Shown: positions 6,553-13,156 of the stretch, in pieces
Layout: each line of letters begins with the position of its first letter
Numbering within the stretch: the stretch's first letter is position 1
From: an uncultured Collinsella sp.
GTDB lineage: Bacteria; Actinomycetota; Coriobacteriia; Coriobacteriales; Coriobacteriaceae
Assembly: GCA_900552345.1 (NCBI GenBank)
Contig: URZN01000004.1
Location: forward strand, 1-16,835
Reading direction: 5' to 3'
Length of the DNA: 16,835 nucleotides
The notes under the pieces: model-generated
What the model was told of the DNA's origin: nothing
Databases searched by the model: none
The model's input: only the letters and a program-made list of their open reading frames with translations
Translations under genes and position numbers: made by a program

Positions 6553-8043
6553 ATGTCAGCTGCAAACGAGAAGGTTGGGGGCGGCACTTACGATGTCGTT
6601 GCCATCACGGCATGTCCAACGGGCATTGCTCACACATTTATGGCGGCCAAAGGGTTGGAAGACCAGGCAGCCAAGATGGGCGTGAGCATTAAGGTCGAGA
6701 CTCAGGGTTCGGGCGGCGCTAAAAATGTACTGACCGCGGCAGACATCGCTGGTGCCAAGGGTGTCATCATTGCGGCGGATAAAAATGTCGAGCTCGATCG
6801 CTTCGATGGCAAGTCGGTTTACTCCTGTGCGGTGACGCGTGGCATTAATGACGCCGAGGAACTTATCAATATTGCGCTTGCGGGCAATGCGCCTATTCAT
6901 CATGTGTCCGGCGGCGCCGCGGTACAGGCGGCTGCCGAGGGCGAATCCGAGGGTTTGGGCCGCAGGGTCTATAAGGACCTGATGAACGGCGTTTCGCACA
7001 TGCTCCCCTTTGTTGTTGGCGGCGGCATCCTCATGGCGCTTTCGTTCTTGCTGGACCAGGCGGGACTGGGCACGAGCGCATACGGCCACAGCACTCCGGT
7101 CGCGGCCTTCTTTAACCTTGCGGGCAACCAGGCGTTCAACTTTATGCTCCCCATCCTTGCGGGCTATATTGCCATGTCCATTGCTGACCGTCCGGGCTTG
7201 GCCGCGGGCTTTGTGGGTGGCTGGATTGCAAAGCAGGGCTTTACGTTGGGCTATCTCACCACGGCAATGGATGCCGATGCCCAGGCTCAGCTTGTCTCTG
7301 CTGGCTTTTTGGGCGCGCTGCTGGTCGGTTTTGCCGCCGGCATTATCGTCAATGCGCTCAAGAAGGCTGCAAGCGTGCTACCCGAGTCGCTCGACGGTAT
7401 CAAGCCCATGCTCATCTACCCCGTGCTGGGCATTCTCTTTACGAGTCTCTTTATGATGGCCGTTAACCCGATTATGGGCGTTATCAACACCGCCATTAGC
7501 GGCGCGCTCAACGGTCTTTCGGGCACGAGTATCGTTCTTTTGGGCATTATCTGCGCCGGCATGCAGGCGACCGACATGGGTGGTCCCATCAACAAGGCCG
7601 CATATGTCTTTGGCACCGCGGCCCTTGCCGAGCAAACGCTGCAGGGCAATATGATCATGGCTGCCGTCATGGCGGGCGGTATGGTACCGCCGCTGGTCAT
7701 CGCGCTCTCCACGACGTTCTTTAAGAACCGCTGGACCGAGGCCGATCGCAAGGCAGGCCTGGTGAACTACATCATGGGTCTGTCGTTTATCACCGAGGGT
7801 GCCATTCCCTTTGCCGCGGCCGATCCGCTTCGCGTGTTGCCCGCCTGCATCCTGGGATCTGCGACCGCCGGCGGTCTGTCGATGCTCTTTGGTTGCGCGA
7901 GCCCCGCTCCGCACGGTGGCGCCTGGGTTATCGCGGTCATCACGAACCCGGTGCAGTACCTGTTGGCCCTTGCTATCGGCGCTGTGGTCGGCTGCTTGGT
8001 TCTGAGCTTCCTTAAGAAGCCTCTCGACAAGGCTACCGAGTAG
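6553..8043 (+). CDS. PTS fructose-type permease, EIIB and EIIC domains
   Basis: This membrane permease takes up and phosphorylates a sugar with phosphate passed from HPr through EIIA. Of 496 residues, about 12-110 form a fructose-type EIIB domain with AITACPTGIAHTFMAA, whose Cys21 is the phosphorylated residue. A linker to about 140 leads to a fructose-type EIIC domain that starts LMNGVSHMLPFVVGGGILMALSF and has about ten hydrophobic segments. It carries the conserved FITEGAIPFAAADP loop and the PAPHGG motif. There is no EIIA domain, so EIIA must come from another gene. AAAGGAGGAA just upstream is a strong ribosome binding site. Position after an oxidoreductase and a DeoR regulator suggests a shared sugar or polyol pathway. 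Fructose is the family name, not a proven substrate; mannose- or mannosylglycerate-type sugars are possible. Confidence 0.92.
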   Translation: MSAANEKVGGGTYDVVAITACPTGIAHTFMAAKGLEDQAAKMGVSIKVETQGSGGAKNVLTAADIAGAKGVIIAADKNVELDRFDGKSVYSCAVTRGINDAEELINIALAGNAPIHHVSGGAAVQAAAEGESEGLGRRVYKDLMNGVSHMLPFVVGGGILMALSFLLDQAGLGTSAYGHSTPVAAFFNLAGNQAFNFMLPILAGYIAMSIADRPGLAAGFVGGWIAKQGFTLGYLTTAMDADAQAQLVSAGFLGALLVGFAAGIIVNALKKAASVLPESLDGIKPMLIYPVLGILFTSLFMMAVNPIMGVINTAISGALNGLSGTSIVLLGIICAGMQATDMGGPINKAAYVFGTAALAEQTLQGNMIMAAVMAGGMVPPLVIALSTTFFKNRWTEADRKAGLVNYIMGLSFITEGAIPFAAADPLRVLPACILGSATAGGLSMLFGCASPAPHGGAWVIAVITNPVQYLLALAIGAVVGCLVLSFLKKPLDKATE

Positions 8044-8069
8044 CGGGAGCGGAAGGGTCTTGCCAATGG

Positions 8070-8107
8070 AAAGGCGGCAACGTCCACCAGGGACGTTGCC
8101 GCCTTTT
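8070..8107 (+). terminator. Intrinsic terminator after PTS gene
   Basis: A perfect 16-base stem (8070-8085 with 8091-8106) encloses the 5-base loop ACCAG and ends in TTTT. The T-tract is short, but the stem is very stable. It lies 26 bases after the PTS stop codon. Confidence 0.88.
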
Positions 8108-8123
8108 GCTGTTTGGGGATTTG

Positions 8124-8178
8124 TCTCGATCTGTAACAGAAAGAGAGGGATATGGGTTCCAGATGTTACAAGCTGAGA
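8124..8178. repeat. Tandem hairpin element, copy A
   Basis: TCTCGATCTGTAACA (8124-8138) pairs imperfectly with TGTTACAAGCTGAGA (8164-8178), 11 of 15 positions. The interior carries ATGGGTTC, which is also found in copy B. Copy A starts 80 bases before the matching base of copy B, so the two are a tandem repeat of one hairpin. No coding potential is evident. Confidence 0.7.
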
Positions 8179-8191
8179 TATTTTTCCTGGT

Positions 8192-8270
8192 GGTCCCATA
8201 ACGTCTCAATCTGTAACAGATAGACCGGAAAATGGGTTCTAACTGTTACAGATCGAGACGTTTTGGGACC
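8192..8270. repeat. Tandem hairpin element, copy B, 28-base arms
   Basis: Positions 8192-8219 and 8243-8270 are inverted copies matching at 26 of 28 bases, with a 23-base loop. The outer part pairs GGTCCC with GGGACC. The inner part pairs GTCTCAATCTGTAACAG with CTGTTACAGATCGAGAC. Copy B is far more regular than copy A. It lies in the gap between the converging PTS gene and the rluA-type gene. Confidence 0.75.
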
Positions 8271-8290
8271 GTGGTTGAGCCATTGCAGCA

Positions 8291-8329
8291 AAACCACCAC
8301 AAAGGTGCCTGTCCCCTTTGTGGTGGTTT
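8291..8329. repeat. Palindromic repeat, copy 2 (flanks PTS gene)
   Basis: AAACCACCACAAA (8291-8303) and TTTGTGGTGGTTT (8317-8329) form a perfect 13-base stem around GGTGCCTGTCCCC. The element is nearly identical to the one at 6320-6356. Its right end overlaps two bases of the minus-strand pseudouridine synthase stop codon. Read on the minus strand it is a strong hairpin followed by TTTT-like sequence just after that gene, so it may double as its terminator. Confidence 0.8.
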
Positions 8330-8987
8330 AGGGCTCCCAGGGGCAGGGGGCTTCGATGTGGATGTGCTCGCCGGTAACGGGATGCGTAAAGGACACGCTG
8401 TGGGCGTGGAGCATCAAGCCGCAGGGGCGCGGCGTTCCGTACAGGTCGTCGCCAACCAGGGGGTGATGCTCGCTGGCCAGGTGCACACGGATCTGGTGTT
8501 TGCGACCGGTGAGCAGCTCAACATCGATATACGAACGCGTGGGCAGGCCACGACGGCTCTTAAGGCGCTTGAGCACCTTCACGCGCGTCTGCGACGGCTT
8601 GCCGCTGGCACCGACGCGCATCTTGCGGCTGTCGTGGCGGTCGCGGGCGATGGGCTTGTCGATGAGCTTTTCGTTCCAGTCGATCTTGCCCTCGGCGAGC
8701 GCCAGGTAGTGCTTTTCGAAAGCGTGGTCGATGACCATCTGGTCAAAGGCGGGCTGCGTCTGCTTGTCGAGCGAAAACAGCACCACGCCGGTGGTGTCAC
8801 GGTCCAGGCGGTTGAGCGGCTGCATGTCGGTTGCGGCAAAGCCGTCGCCCATCGCCAACAGCAGGTCGCTGGCGTAGTCGGTAAGCGTGCGCTCGCCGGT
8901 GCCGTCGCCGTGGACGATCATGCCGGCGGGCTTGTCGATGGCCATGAGCCAGGCGTCGCAGTAGAGGACTTGAGGTTCTTCGTTCAC
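8328..8987 (-). CDS. RluA family pseudouridine synthase
   Basis: The enzyme converts uridine to pseudouridine in rRNA or tRNA. The 219-residue protein has the catalytic motif LNRLDRDTTGVVLFS at about 58-72. D62 is the catalytic aspartate, and asparagine replaces the usual histidine before RLD. The other family motifs are present: DKPAGMIVHG (18-27), KHYLALAEG, and LLTGRKHQIRVHLA near residue 160, followed by HPLVGDDLYG. There is no S4 RNA-binding domain at the N-terminus, as in the short RluA-type proteins. The start is GTG, with AAAGG about eight bases upstream on the minus strand. The gene starts 15 bases after the U32 gene stop and is co-transcribed with it. The target position cannot be told from sequence. 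Confidence 0.9.
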   Translation of the reverse strand: MNEEPQVLYCDAWLMAIDKPAGMIVHGDGTGERTLTDYASDLLLAMGDGFAATDMQPLNRLDRDTTGVVLFSLDKQTQPAFDQMVIDHAFEKHYLALAEGKIDWNEKLIDKPIARDRHDSRKMRVGASGKPSQTRVKVLKRLKSRRGLPTRSYIDVELLTGRKHQIRVHLASEHHPLVGDDLYGTPRPCGLMLHAHSVSFTHPVTGEHIHIEAPCPWEP

Positions 8988-9002
8988 GTGTAAGCCTTTC
9001 GG

Positions 9003-11498
9003 TTAGCTGATTCCCACAAACATGCAGCCCGAGGTCGCCCCGCGTAGGCGGGCGGCGGGCTTGCGGCCGGCTTGCGCGGCCTCGACGGCGCGACGAACGC
9101 GGGCGACAGCGCGGCCCACCTCATCCGTCTCGAGCAGCGTTCCGTCCACCATGAGACGACGCACGCCGGCATCGAGCAGCTGAGGGACCTGCGGCGTGAG
9201 GTCGATGGGATAGGCATCGTACAGGCGAGAGCGGCCGTGGATATCGGTGCGGACAGGCATGACCTTTCCGTCGATATTCTTGAGCGAGAGCTTGCGGGCG
9301 CGCAGGCGGCAGTTGGCGCAATCGTGGATGCAGCCGTTGGCAACCTGCAGAATGCAGTGCTCGCTTGTCATGACGCGCGGGCGGCCAAAGACGGTGATGC
9401 CCAGAGCCGCGGGCGCGGCGGCGCCGAGCGAGACAATCTCGTCGAGCGTGATTTCGGGCGAGAGCCAAAACGCACCGGCTCCGCGCTCGGCAAGCGCCTC
9501 CATGCAGGGCGTGTTGTGCACCGGCAGGCAAGAGCGAATCTCGGCCGTGGCGCCGGCATGCGCGGCTACGGCGAGCTCAGAGATATTGCCGACGGCGACG
9601 GTGATTCCAGCATTGATCCAGGGATCGACGCGCTCGTGGTCGACGGCGCGGCAGACCTCGTCGAGTACAGGCACGATACCCTGCTCAAATGCATCGGCGG
9701 GGGAGAGCTCGGCCGTATCGAGCGCGTCGGTGGTCATGTAGATGCGCGTGGCGCCCTCGGCACGAACTGCCTCGGCGGCTTCGAGCGTGGTGACGGTGGC
9801 GCAGATCTGCGGCTCGTCGCGGTAATGCTCGGGCATGGCGCGGGAATCACTGGTTACAATCGCCGGCAACTCGAGCGTTTTCGCGCGCTCCTCGTACGGC
9901 GCCAGAATGGCCTCCTCTAAGGCTTTACAAGCGGCGGCGCGCACCTTGTGCACGGCGGAGAAGCCCATACCGCAGTCGGCGTCGAGCGAAACGTCAAAGC
10001 TCGCTGCCTCAAAGGGCGAGGAGCCCATGCGGCCCACATGCTCCACCAGATCGGACGCCTCGACCGCACGGGTCTTGGCGGCCTCGACGGTAAAGCCGGT
10101 GGCGGTGGCGGTGAGCGCGGGGTCGTCGCAGCAGGTGAGCGTAACGGTAAACGGCTCGCCCAGGCGCGCCACGACGGACACATCAACAGCTCGGCGGCGC
10201 AGCACATCGCGCTTGAGCGCGGCACCGGCGGCGTCGATGGCACGCTGACTGCGAATCACGCGGACGCGGCAGCCCTCGGGCATGCTGCGGGGCACGCGGC
10301 ACTCGATAACATCGCCCGCGGCGGCATCATCGGCGGCAATGGTGGTCAGGAACTGGTCAAACTCGTTATCGTGGCGAAGTTCCAACAAGTCGCCCTTGCC
10401 CACGGGTTCAAACAGCTCAATGCGGGCAATGGCGGCGCGGCGACGGCGGTCGTCGGGCTTGAGGCCACGCACATCGCGGTTGGCCGGGCGGCTGCCCAGC
10501 ACCGTGCCCACGATCTGGCCGCGGTTGTTGGAGCGCTCGTAGCTCATCATCTCGTCGCCCGAGGTGCCGTCCTGATAGGCGTGCGTAAAGTCGCGGTTGA
10601 AGCAGCGCTTGAGCTGGCGCTGGCGGGCGGCTTCCTCGTCCTTGGCAACGGTGGCTCCGGATAGCATGTCGTCAATTTCGCGACGATACACATCAACGAT
10701 GGAGTACACGTAATCGGGCGCCTTCATGCGGCCCTCGAGCTTGAGCGACGCGGCGCCGGCGTCATACAGACGGCGAACAAGCTGCGAAGTGTTGGTGTCG
10801 CGCGGGCATAGCGCACGCTCGCGGCCGGCGGGGGAGAGCGCGCGGCCGTTCTCGTCGATCAGCTCGTAAGGCAGGCGACAGGGCTGAGCGCACATGCCGC
10901 GGTTGGCCGAGCGGCCCGCCATGGCAAAGCTCGACAGCAGGCACAGACCCGAGTAGCAAAAGCAGATCGCGCCGTGGCTAAAGACCTCAAGGTCCACATC
11001 GGGCTCGGCATCGTGAATGGCGGCAATCTCGTCGATGGAAAGCTCGCGCGAGAGGGTTACGCGGTCGGCGCCCTGCTCGCGGCACCAGATAGTCCCGCGG
11101 TCGTCATGGATGTTCGCCTGGGTCGAGATATGTGTCTCGATGCCGGGCATCGTACGCTTGACCTCAAAGAACAGGCCCCAGTCTTGGATGATGAAGGCGT
11201 CGGCGCCCAGCGTGGAGCAACGATGGATGAGTTGCAGCGCATCGCCCATCTCGGACTGCTTGATGACGATGTTGACCGTGACGTAGACGCGCGACCCGGC
11301 CAGGTGTGCAGCACGGCAGGCCTGCTCAAAGGCCTCGTCGGTAAAGTTGGTGGCCTTGCGGCGGGCGTTGAAGCTGCCCATGCCGCAGTAGATGGCGTCT
11401 GCCCCGGCAGCGAGTGCGGCGGCAAAGGGCTCCGGGCCTCCGGCGGGGGCCAAGAGCTCGGGCCTGCGGTTGGTGGTTCGACTGGCGGTTGCGGTCAT
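9003..11498 (-). CDS. U32 family protein with DUF3656-type middle region (RlhA-like)
   Basis: U32 proteins were named as collagenase-like peptidases, but characterised members such as RlhA, TrhP and UbiU/UbiV are iron-sulfur enzymes for RNA or ubiquinone hydroxylation. Of 831 residues, about 10-300 form the U32 TIM-barrel domain (RPELLAPAGGPEPFAAALAAGADAIYCG). The family signature EVFSHGAICFCYSGLCLLSS lies at 171-190. Cysteines 179, 186, 203, 207 and 231 could hold an iron-sulfur cluster. The middle (about 380-500) resembles the DUF3656 insert of RlhA. A second barrel-like part follows to the end, with C715, C723, C727 and C730 close together and C825 near the terminus. It lies upstream of an RluA-type rRNA modification gene, which favours an RNA-modifying role. 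AAAGGCAGG precedes the ATG. Confidence 0.88.
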   Translation of the reverse strand: MTATASRTTNRRPELLAPAGGPEPFAAALAAGADAIYCGMGSFNARRKATNFTDEAFEQACRAAHLAGSRVYVTVNIVIKQSEMGDALQLIHRCSTLGADAFIIQDWGLFFEVKRTMPGIETHISTQANIHDDRGTIWCREQGADRVTLSRELSIDEIAAIHDAEPDVDLEVFSHGAICFCYSGLCLLSSFAMAGRSANRGMCAQPCRLPYELIDENGRALSPAGRERALCPRDTNTSQLVRRLYDAGAASLKLEGRMKAPDYVYSIVDVYRREIDDMLSGATVAKDEEAARQRQLKRCFNRDFTHAYQDGTSGDEMMSYERSNNRGQIVGTVLGSRPANRDVRGLKPDDRRRRAAIARIELFEPVGKGDLLELRHDNEFDQFLTTIAADDAAAGDVIECRVPRSMPEGCRVRVIRSQRAIDAAGAALKRDVLRRRAVDVSVVARLGEPFTVTLTCCDDPALTATATGFTVEAAKTRAVEASDLVEHVGRMGSSPFEAASFDVSLDADCGMGFSAVHKVRAAACKALEEAILAPYEERAKTLELPAIVTSDSRAMPEHYRDEPQICATVTTLEAAEAVRAEGATRIYMTTDALDTAELSPADAFEQGIVPVLDEVCRAVDHERVDPWINAGITVAVGNISELAVAAHAGATAEIRSCLPVHNTPCMEALAERGAGAFWLSPEITLDEIVSLGAAAPAALGITVFGRPRVMTSEHCILQVANGCIHDCANCRLRARKLSLKNIDGKVMPVRTDIHGRSRLYDAYPIDLTPQVPQLLDAGVRRLMVDGTLLETDEVGRAVARVRRAVEAAQAGRKPAARLRGATSGCMFVGIS

Positions 11499-11604
11499 AT
11501 CCTGCCTTTCAAAATGCTCAGATACTCAAAAGTATAGTGGTGCTGTTGCGGCGGACGAGCCCTGTGGCCCAAGCAGGATAAAGTCTTCAGCAGCCCTTGC
11601 AGCA
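11499..11604 (-). promoter_or_regulatory. Upstream region of U32-rluA operon
   Basis: On the minus strand a TATACT (11531-11536) lies 33 bases before the ATG and could be a -10 box. The sequence 17 bases upstream of it is a poor -35. ATACT (11522-11526) and AGTAT (11531-11535) are a short inverted repeat over the same spot and might bind a regulator. Nothing else was recognised up to the palindrome at 11605. Confidence 0.3.
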
Positions 11605-11676
11605 AAAATGATCCGTTTCCCTCCGTCCCCTATGGATCGCCTGATCCGATGGGGACGGAGGGAAACGGATTATTTT
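11605..11676. repeat. Head-to-head palindromic pair (BIME-like)
   Basis: Positions 11605-11630 and 11651-11676 are inverted copies matching at 25 of 26 bases, with a 20-base spacer that itself contains GGATC-GCCT-GATCC. Each half also folds alone. On the plus strand ATCCG (11644-11648) pairs with CGGAT (11666-11670) around ATGGGGACGGAGGGAAA. The layout is two inverted copies of a stem-TGGGGACGG-stem unit, as in BIME arrangements of REP sequences. Confidence 0.7.
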
Positions 11677-11758
11677 GAGCTTCACCGTCCGGTCGTGCCG
11701 TTCAGCGGCTGACAGGCGCCGTTGAGCGATAAAATATTCTCGCAGCGTGATAATAATC

Positions 11759-11787
11759 TTGCATCGCGCGGAAACCTTGAGTACTAT
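11759..11787 (+). promoter_or_regulatory. ridA: Candidate ridA promoter
   Basis: TTGCAT (11759-11764), a 17-base spacer and TACTAT (11782-11787) lie about 90 bases upstream of the ridA start, in an AT-rich stretch that includes AAAATATT and GATAATAAT. The match to the sigma-70 consensus is moderate. The downstream hairpin at 11797-11844 would then lie in the 5' leader. Confidence 0.35.
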
Positions 11788-11796
11788 CCCAAATCA

Positions 11797-11844
11797 AGCG
11801 CGGTGTTCAGACCGAACTGTGCCTCCCGGTGTGAACACCGCGCT
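11797..11844 (+). promoter_or_regulatory. Strong hairpin in ridA leader
   Basis: Positions 11797-11814 and 11827-11844 pair at 17 of 18 bases, starting AGCGCGGTGTTCA, around a 12-base loop. There is no T-tract. The hairpin ends 32 bases before the ridA ATG and leaves the AAGGAG ribosome binding site (11865-11870) outside the stem. It could be an operator dyad, a leader structure or another intergenic palindrome. Confidence 0.5.
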
Positions 11845-11876
11845 CACGCTCTCTATTTGATCGTAAGGAGAAAAAC

Positions 11877-12254
11877 ATGAGCAAGGCCGTCGTGTCTTCC
11901 GATAACGCACCCGCAGCCATCGGCCCGTATTCCCCCGGCATCCAGACCGGCAACATGGTGTTCCTGTCCGGCCAGCTGGGCATCGACCCCGCAACCGGCA
12001 AGATGCCCGAGGGCGTCGAGGCCCAGGCTAAGCAGTCCCTTGCTAACGTCGAGGCTCTGCTGACCGCTGCCGGCGCCACCTTTGCCGATGTCGTCAAGAC
12101 CACGGTCTACCTGGCCGACATTGCCGACTTCGCTGCCGTGAACGAGATCTACGCTTCCAAGTTCGAGGCTCCGTTCCCCGCGCGCAGCGCTTTCCAGGTT
12201 GCCGCTCTTCCGGCCGGCGGTCTGGTCGAGATCGAGGTCGTCGCCGCTCTCTAA
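11877..12254 (+). CDS. ridA: RidA family enamine/imine deaminase
   Basis: RidA hydrolyses reactive 2-aminoacrylate and related enamines, released by PLP enzymes, to keto acids and ammonia. The 125-residue protein has normal length and the full family pattern: IGPYSPGIQTGNMVFLSGQLGIDPATG, then ANVEALLTAAGATFADVVKTTVYLADI, and the end FPARSAFQVAALPAGGLVEIEVVAAL. The residues known to matter in the active class are all present: Y18, S31, R103 (the carboxylate-binding arginine) and E119. It should therefore be an active deaminase. AAGGAG seven bases before the ATG is the ribosome binding site. It ends at a bidirectional terminator, so it is a single-gene unit next to the purine permease and ssnA genes. 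A link to a diaminopropionate ammonia-lyase step in purine breakdown is inference. Confidence 0.94.
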   Translation: MSKAVVSSDNAPAAIGPYSPGIQTGNMVFLSGQLGIDPATGKMPEGVEAQAKQSLANVEALLTAAGATFADVVKTTVYLADIADFAAVNEIYASKFEAPFPARSAFQVAALPAGGLVEIEVVAAL

Positions 12255-12283
12255 GGTGTTGACAACAACTAAACATGACATGC

Positions 12284-12323
12284 AAAAAGACCCTGCAGTG
12301 CGTGTGAACTGCAGGGTTCTTTT
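12284..12323. terminator. Bidirectional terminator between ridA and the regulator
   Basis: CCCTGCAGT (12291-12299) and ACTGCAGGG (12308-12316) form a perfect stem, extended by an A-T pair, with an 8-base loop. On the plus strand TTCTTTT follows. On the minus strand the sequence reads TCTTTTTG. It can therefore end both ridA and the converging YheO-like regulator gene. Confidence 0.88.
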
Positions 12324-12355
12324 GTCACGTGACGGATCGCTTGCGGAGCCACCAA

Positions 12356-12482
12356 GGGCAGTCTTTTTGGGACGGGGCCATTTTAGCTACCCCTATATGC
12401 AGGATTGATTTTACTTGCGGCTCATCGAAATCGTGGGCAGAGGGAGGGTAGCTAAAATAGCCCCGTCCCAAAAAGACTGCCC
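12356..12482. repeat. MITE-like element with 37-base inverted repeats
   Basis: Positions 12356-12392 and 12446-12482 are inverted copies matching at 36 of 37 bases, starting GGGCAGTCTTTTTGGGACGG. They enclose a 53-base spacer. The whole element is 127 bases and has no transposase. No target-site duplication is evident at the flanks. It lies between the terminator and the 3' end of the regulator gene. Confidence 0.7.
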
Positions 12483-12499
12483 GCGCTCCATTTTGCTCG

Positions 12500-13156
12500 T
12501 TAGCCTTCCTTGCGGACTTTTTGCAGGTAGCGGTAGACGCTGGGCTCCGAGATGCCCAGCGCGGTGGCGGCGCAGGCCACGGCGCCCTTGAGCATGAACA
12601 CCCCGTTGCCGTTGAGGTGGCGAATGACGTCCACGCGGTCGCTCTGACCAAGCGACGCTACATCCAGCCCGCGCGCGCTCAGCAACTCGGAAATACTGCG
12701 GTCGATGAGTTCCTGCGTAGACTCCGAAAGGCTTTCGACCTCGATAGACGCGGGCTCCGCCTGTCTAGGCGCCGCGTCGAAGCAGGCCATGAGCTGCTGC
12801 GCCATGGCGTTGATGGAGCGCACGGTCGAGAGGTCGGTGTTGACGCAGAGCATGCCGACAATCTCGTCATTCTCGCGGATAAAGTACGTCGCCGACTCCA
12901 ACGTCTTGCCACCGGCACCGCGCCCCTCGTAGCCCGTAATAAACGGCAGGTCGCGATACTTGGCGTCGTGCATGATCTTGAGTGCCAGGTCGGTGGCGGG
13001 ACCGCCGACCTTGCGGCCGCTCACGATGCCGTTGCGAATATCGACGATGGCGTGGTCGGGATCCGAGAAATCGTGCAGCACGATTTCGCTGTTTTTGCCG
13101 AGTATCTGCTCCAGGAAATCGACCATCGGCAAAAAGCGACGTACGGTCTCGTTCAC
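12500..13156 (-). CDS. YheO-like PAS/HTH transcriptional regulator
   Basis: This family pairs an N-terminal YheO-like PAS domain with a C-terminal helix-turn-helix; DauR (D-arginine catabolism) is a known relative. The 218-residue product has the PAS part from about 3 to 115: FLPMVDFLEQILGKNSEIVLHD, then ITGYEGRGAGGKTLESATYFIREND and IVGMLCVNTDLS. After a variable linker comes the HTH domain, with RVDVIRHLNGNGVFMLKGAVACAATALGISEPSVYRYLQKVR at the end. An upstream TTG at 13162 would leave no room for the Shine-Dalgarno. The GTG at 13154-13156 sits six bases after AAGGAG, so I chose it. It is divergent from the purine permease gene and likely controls that gene. The ligand is unknown. Confidence 0.9.
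   Translation of the reverse strand: MNETVRRFLPMVDFLEQILGKNSEIVLHDFSDPDHAIVDIRNGIVSGRKVGGPATDLALKIMHDAKYRDLPFITGYEGRGAGGKTLESATYFIRENDEIVGMLCVNTDLSTVRSINAMAQQLMACFDAAPRQAEPASIEVESLSESTQELIDRSISELLSARGLDVASLGQSDRVDVIRHLNGNGVFMLKGAVACAATALGISEPSVYRYLQKVRKEG

Noticed and set aside
8124..8270. Tandem hairpins as tRNA genes or an attachment site
   Set aside because: There is no cloverleaf, no T-loop motif and no integrase nearby. The simple long stems do not fit a tRNA.
8232..8993. Plus-strand open frame opposite the pseudouridine synthase
   Set aside because: It lies antisense to a complete RluA-type gene and starts inside the hairpin repeats. The product resembles no family.
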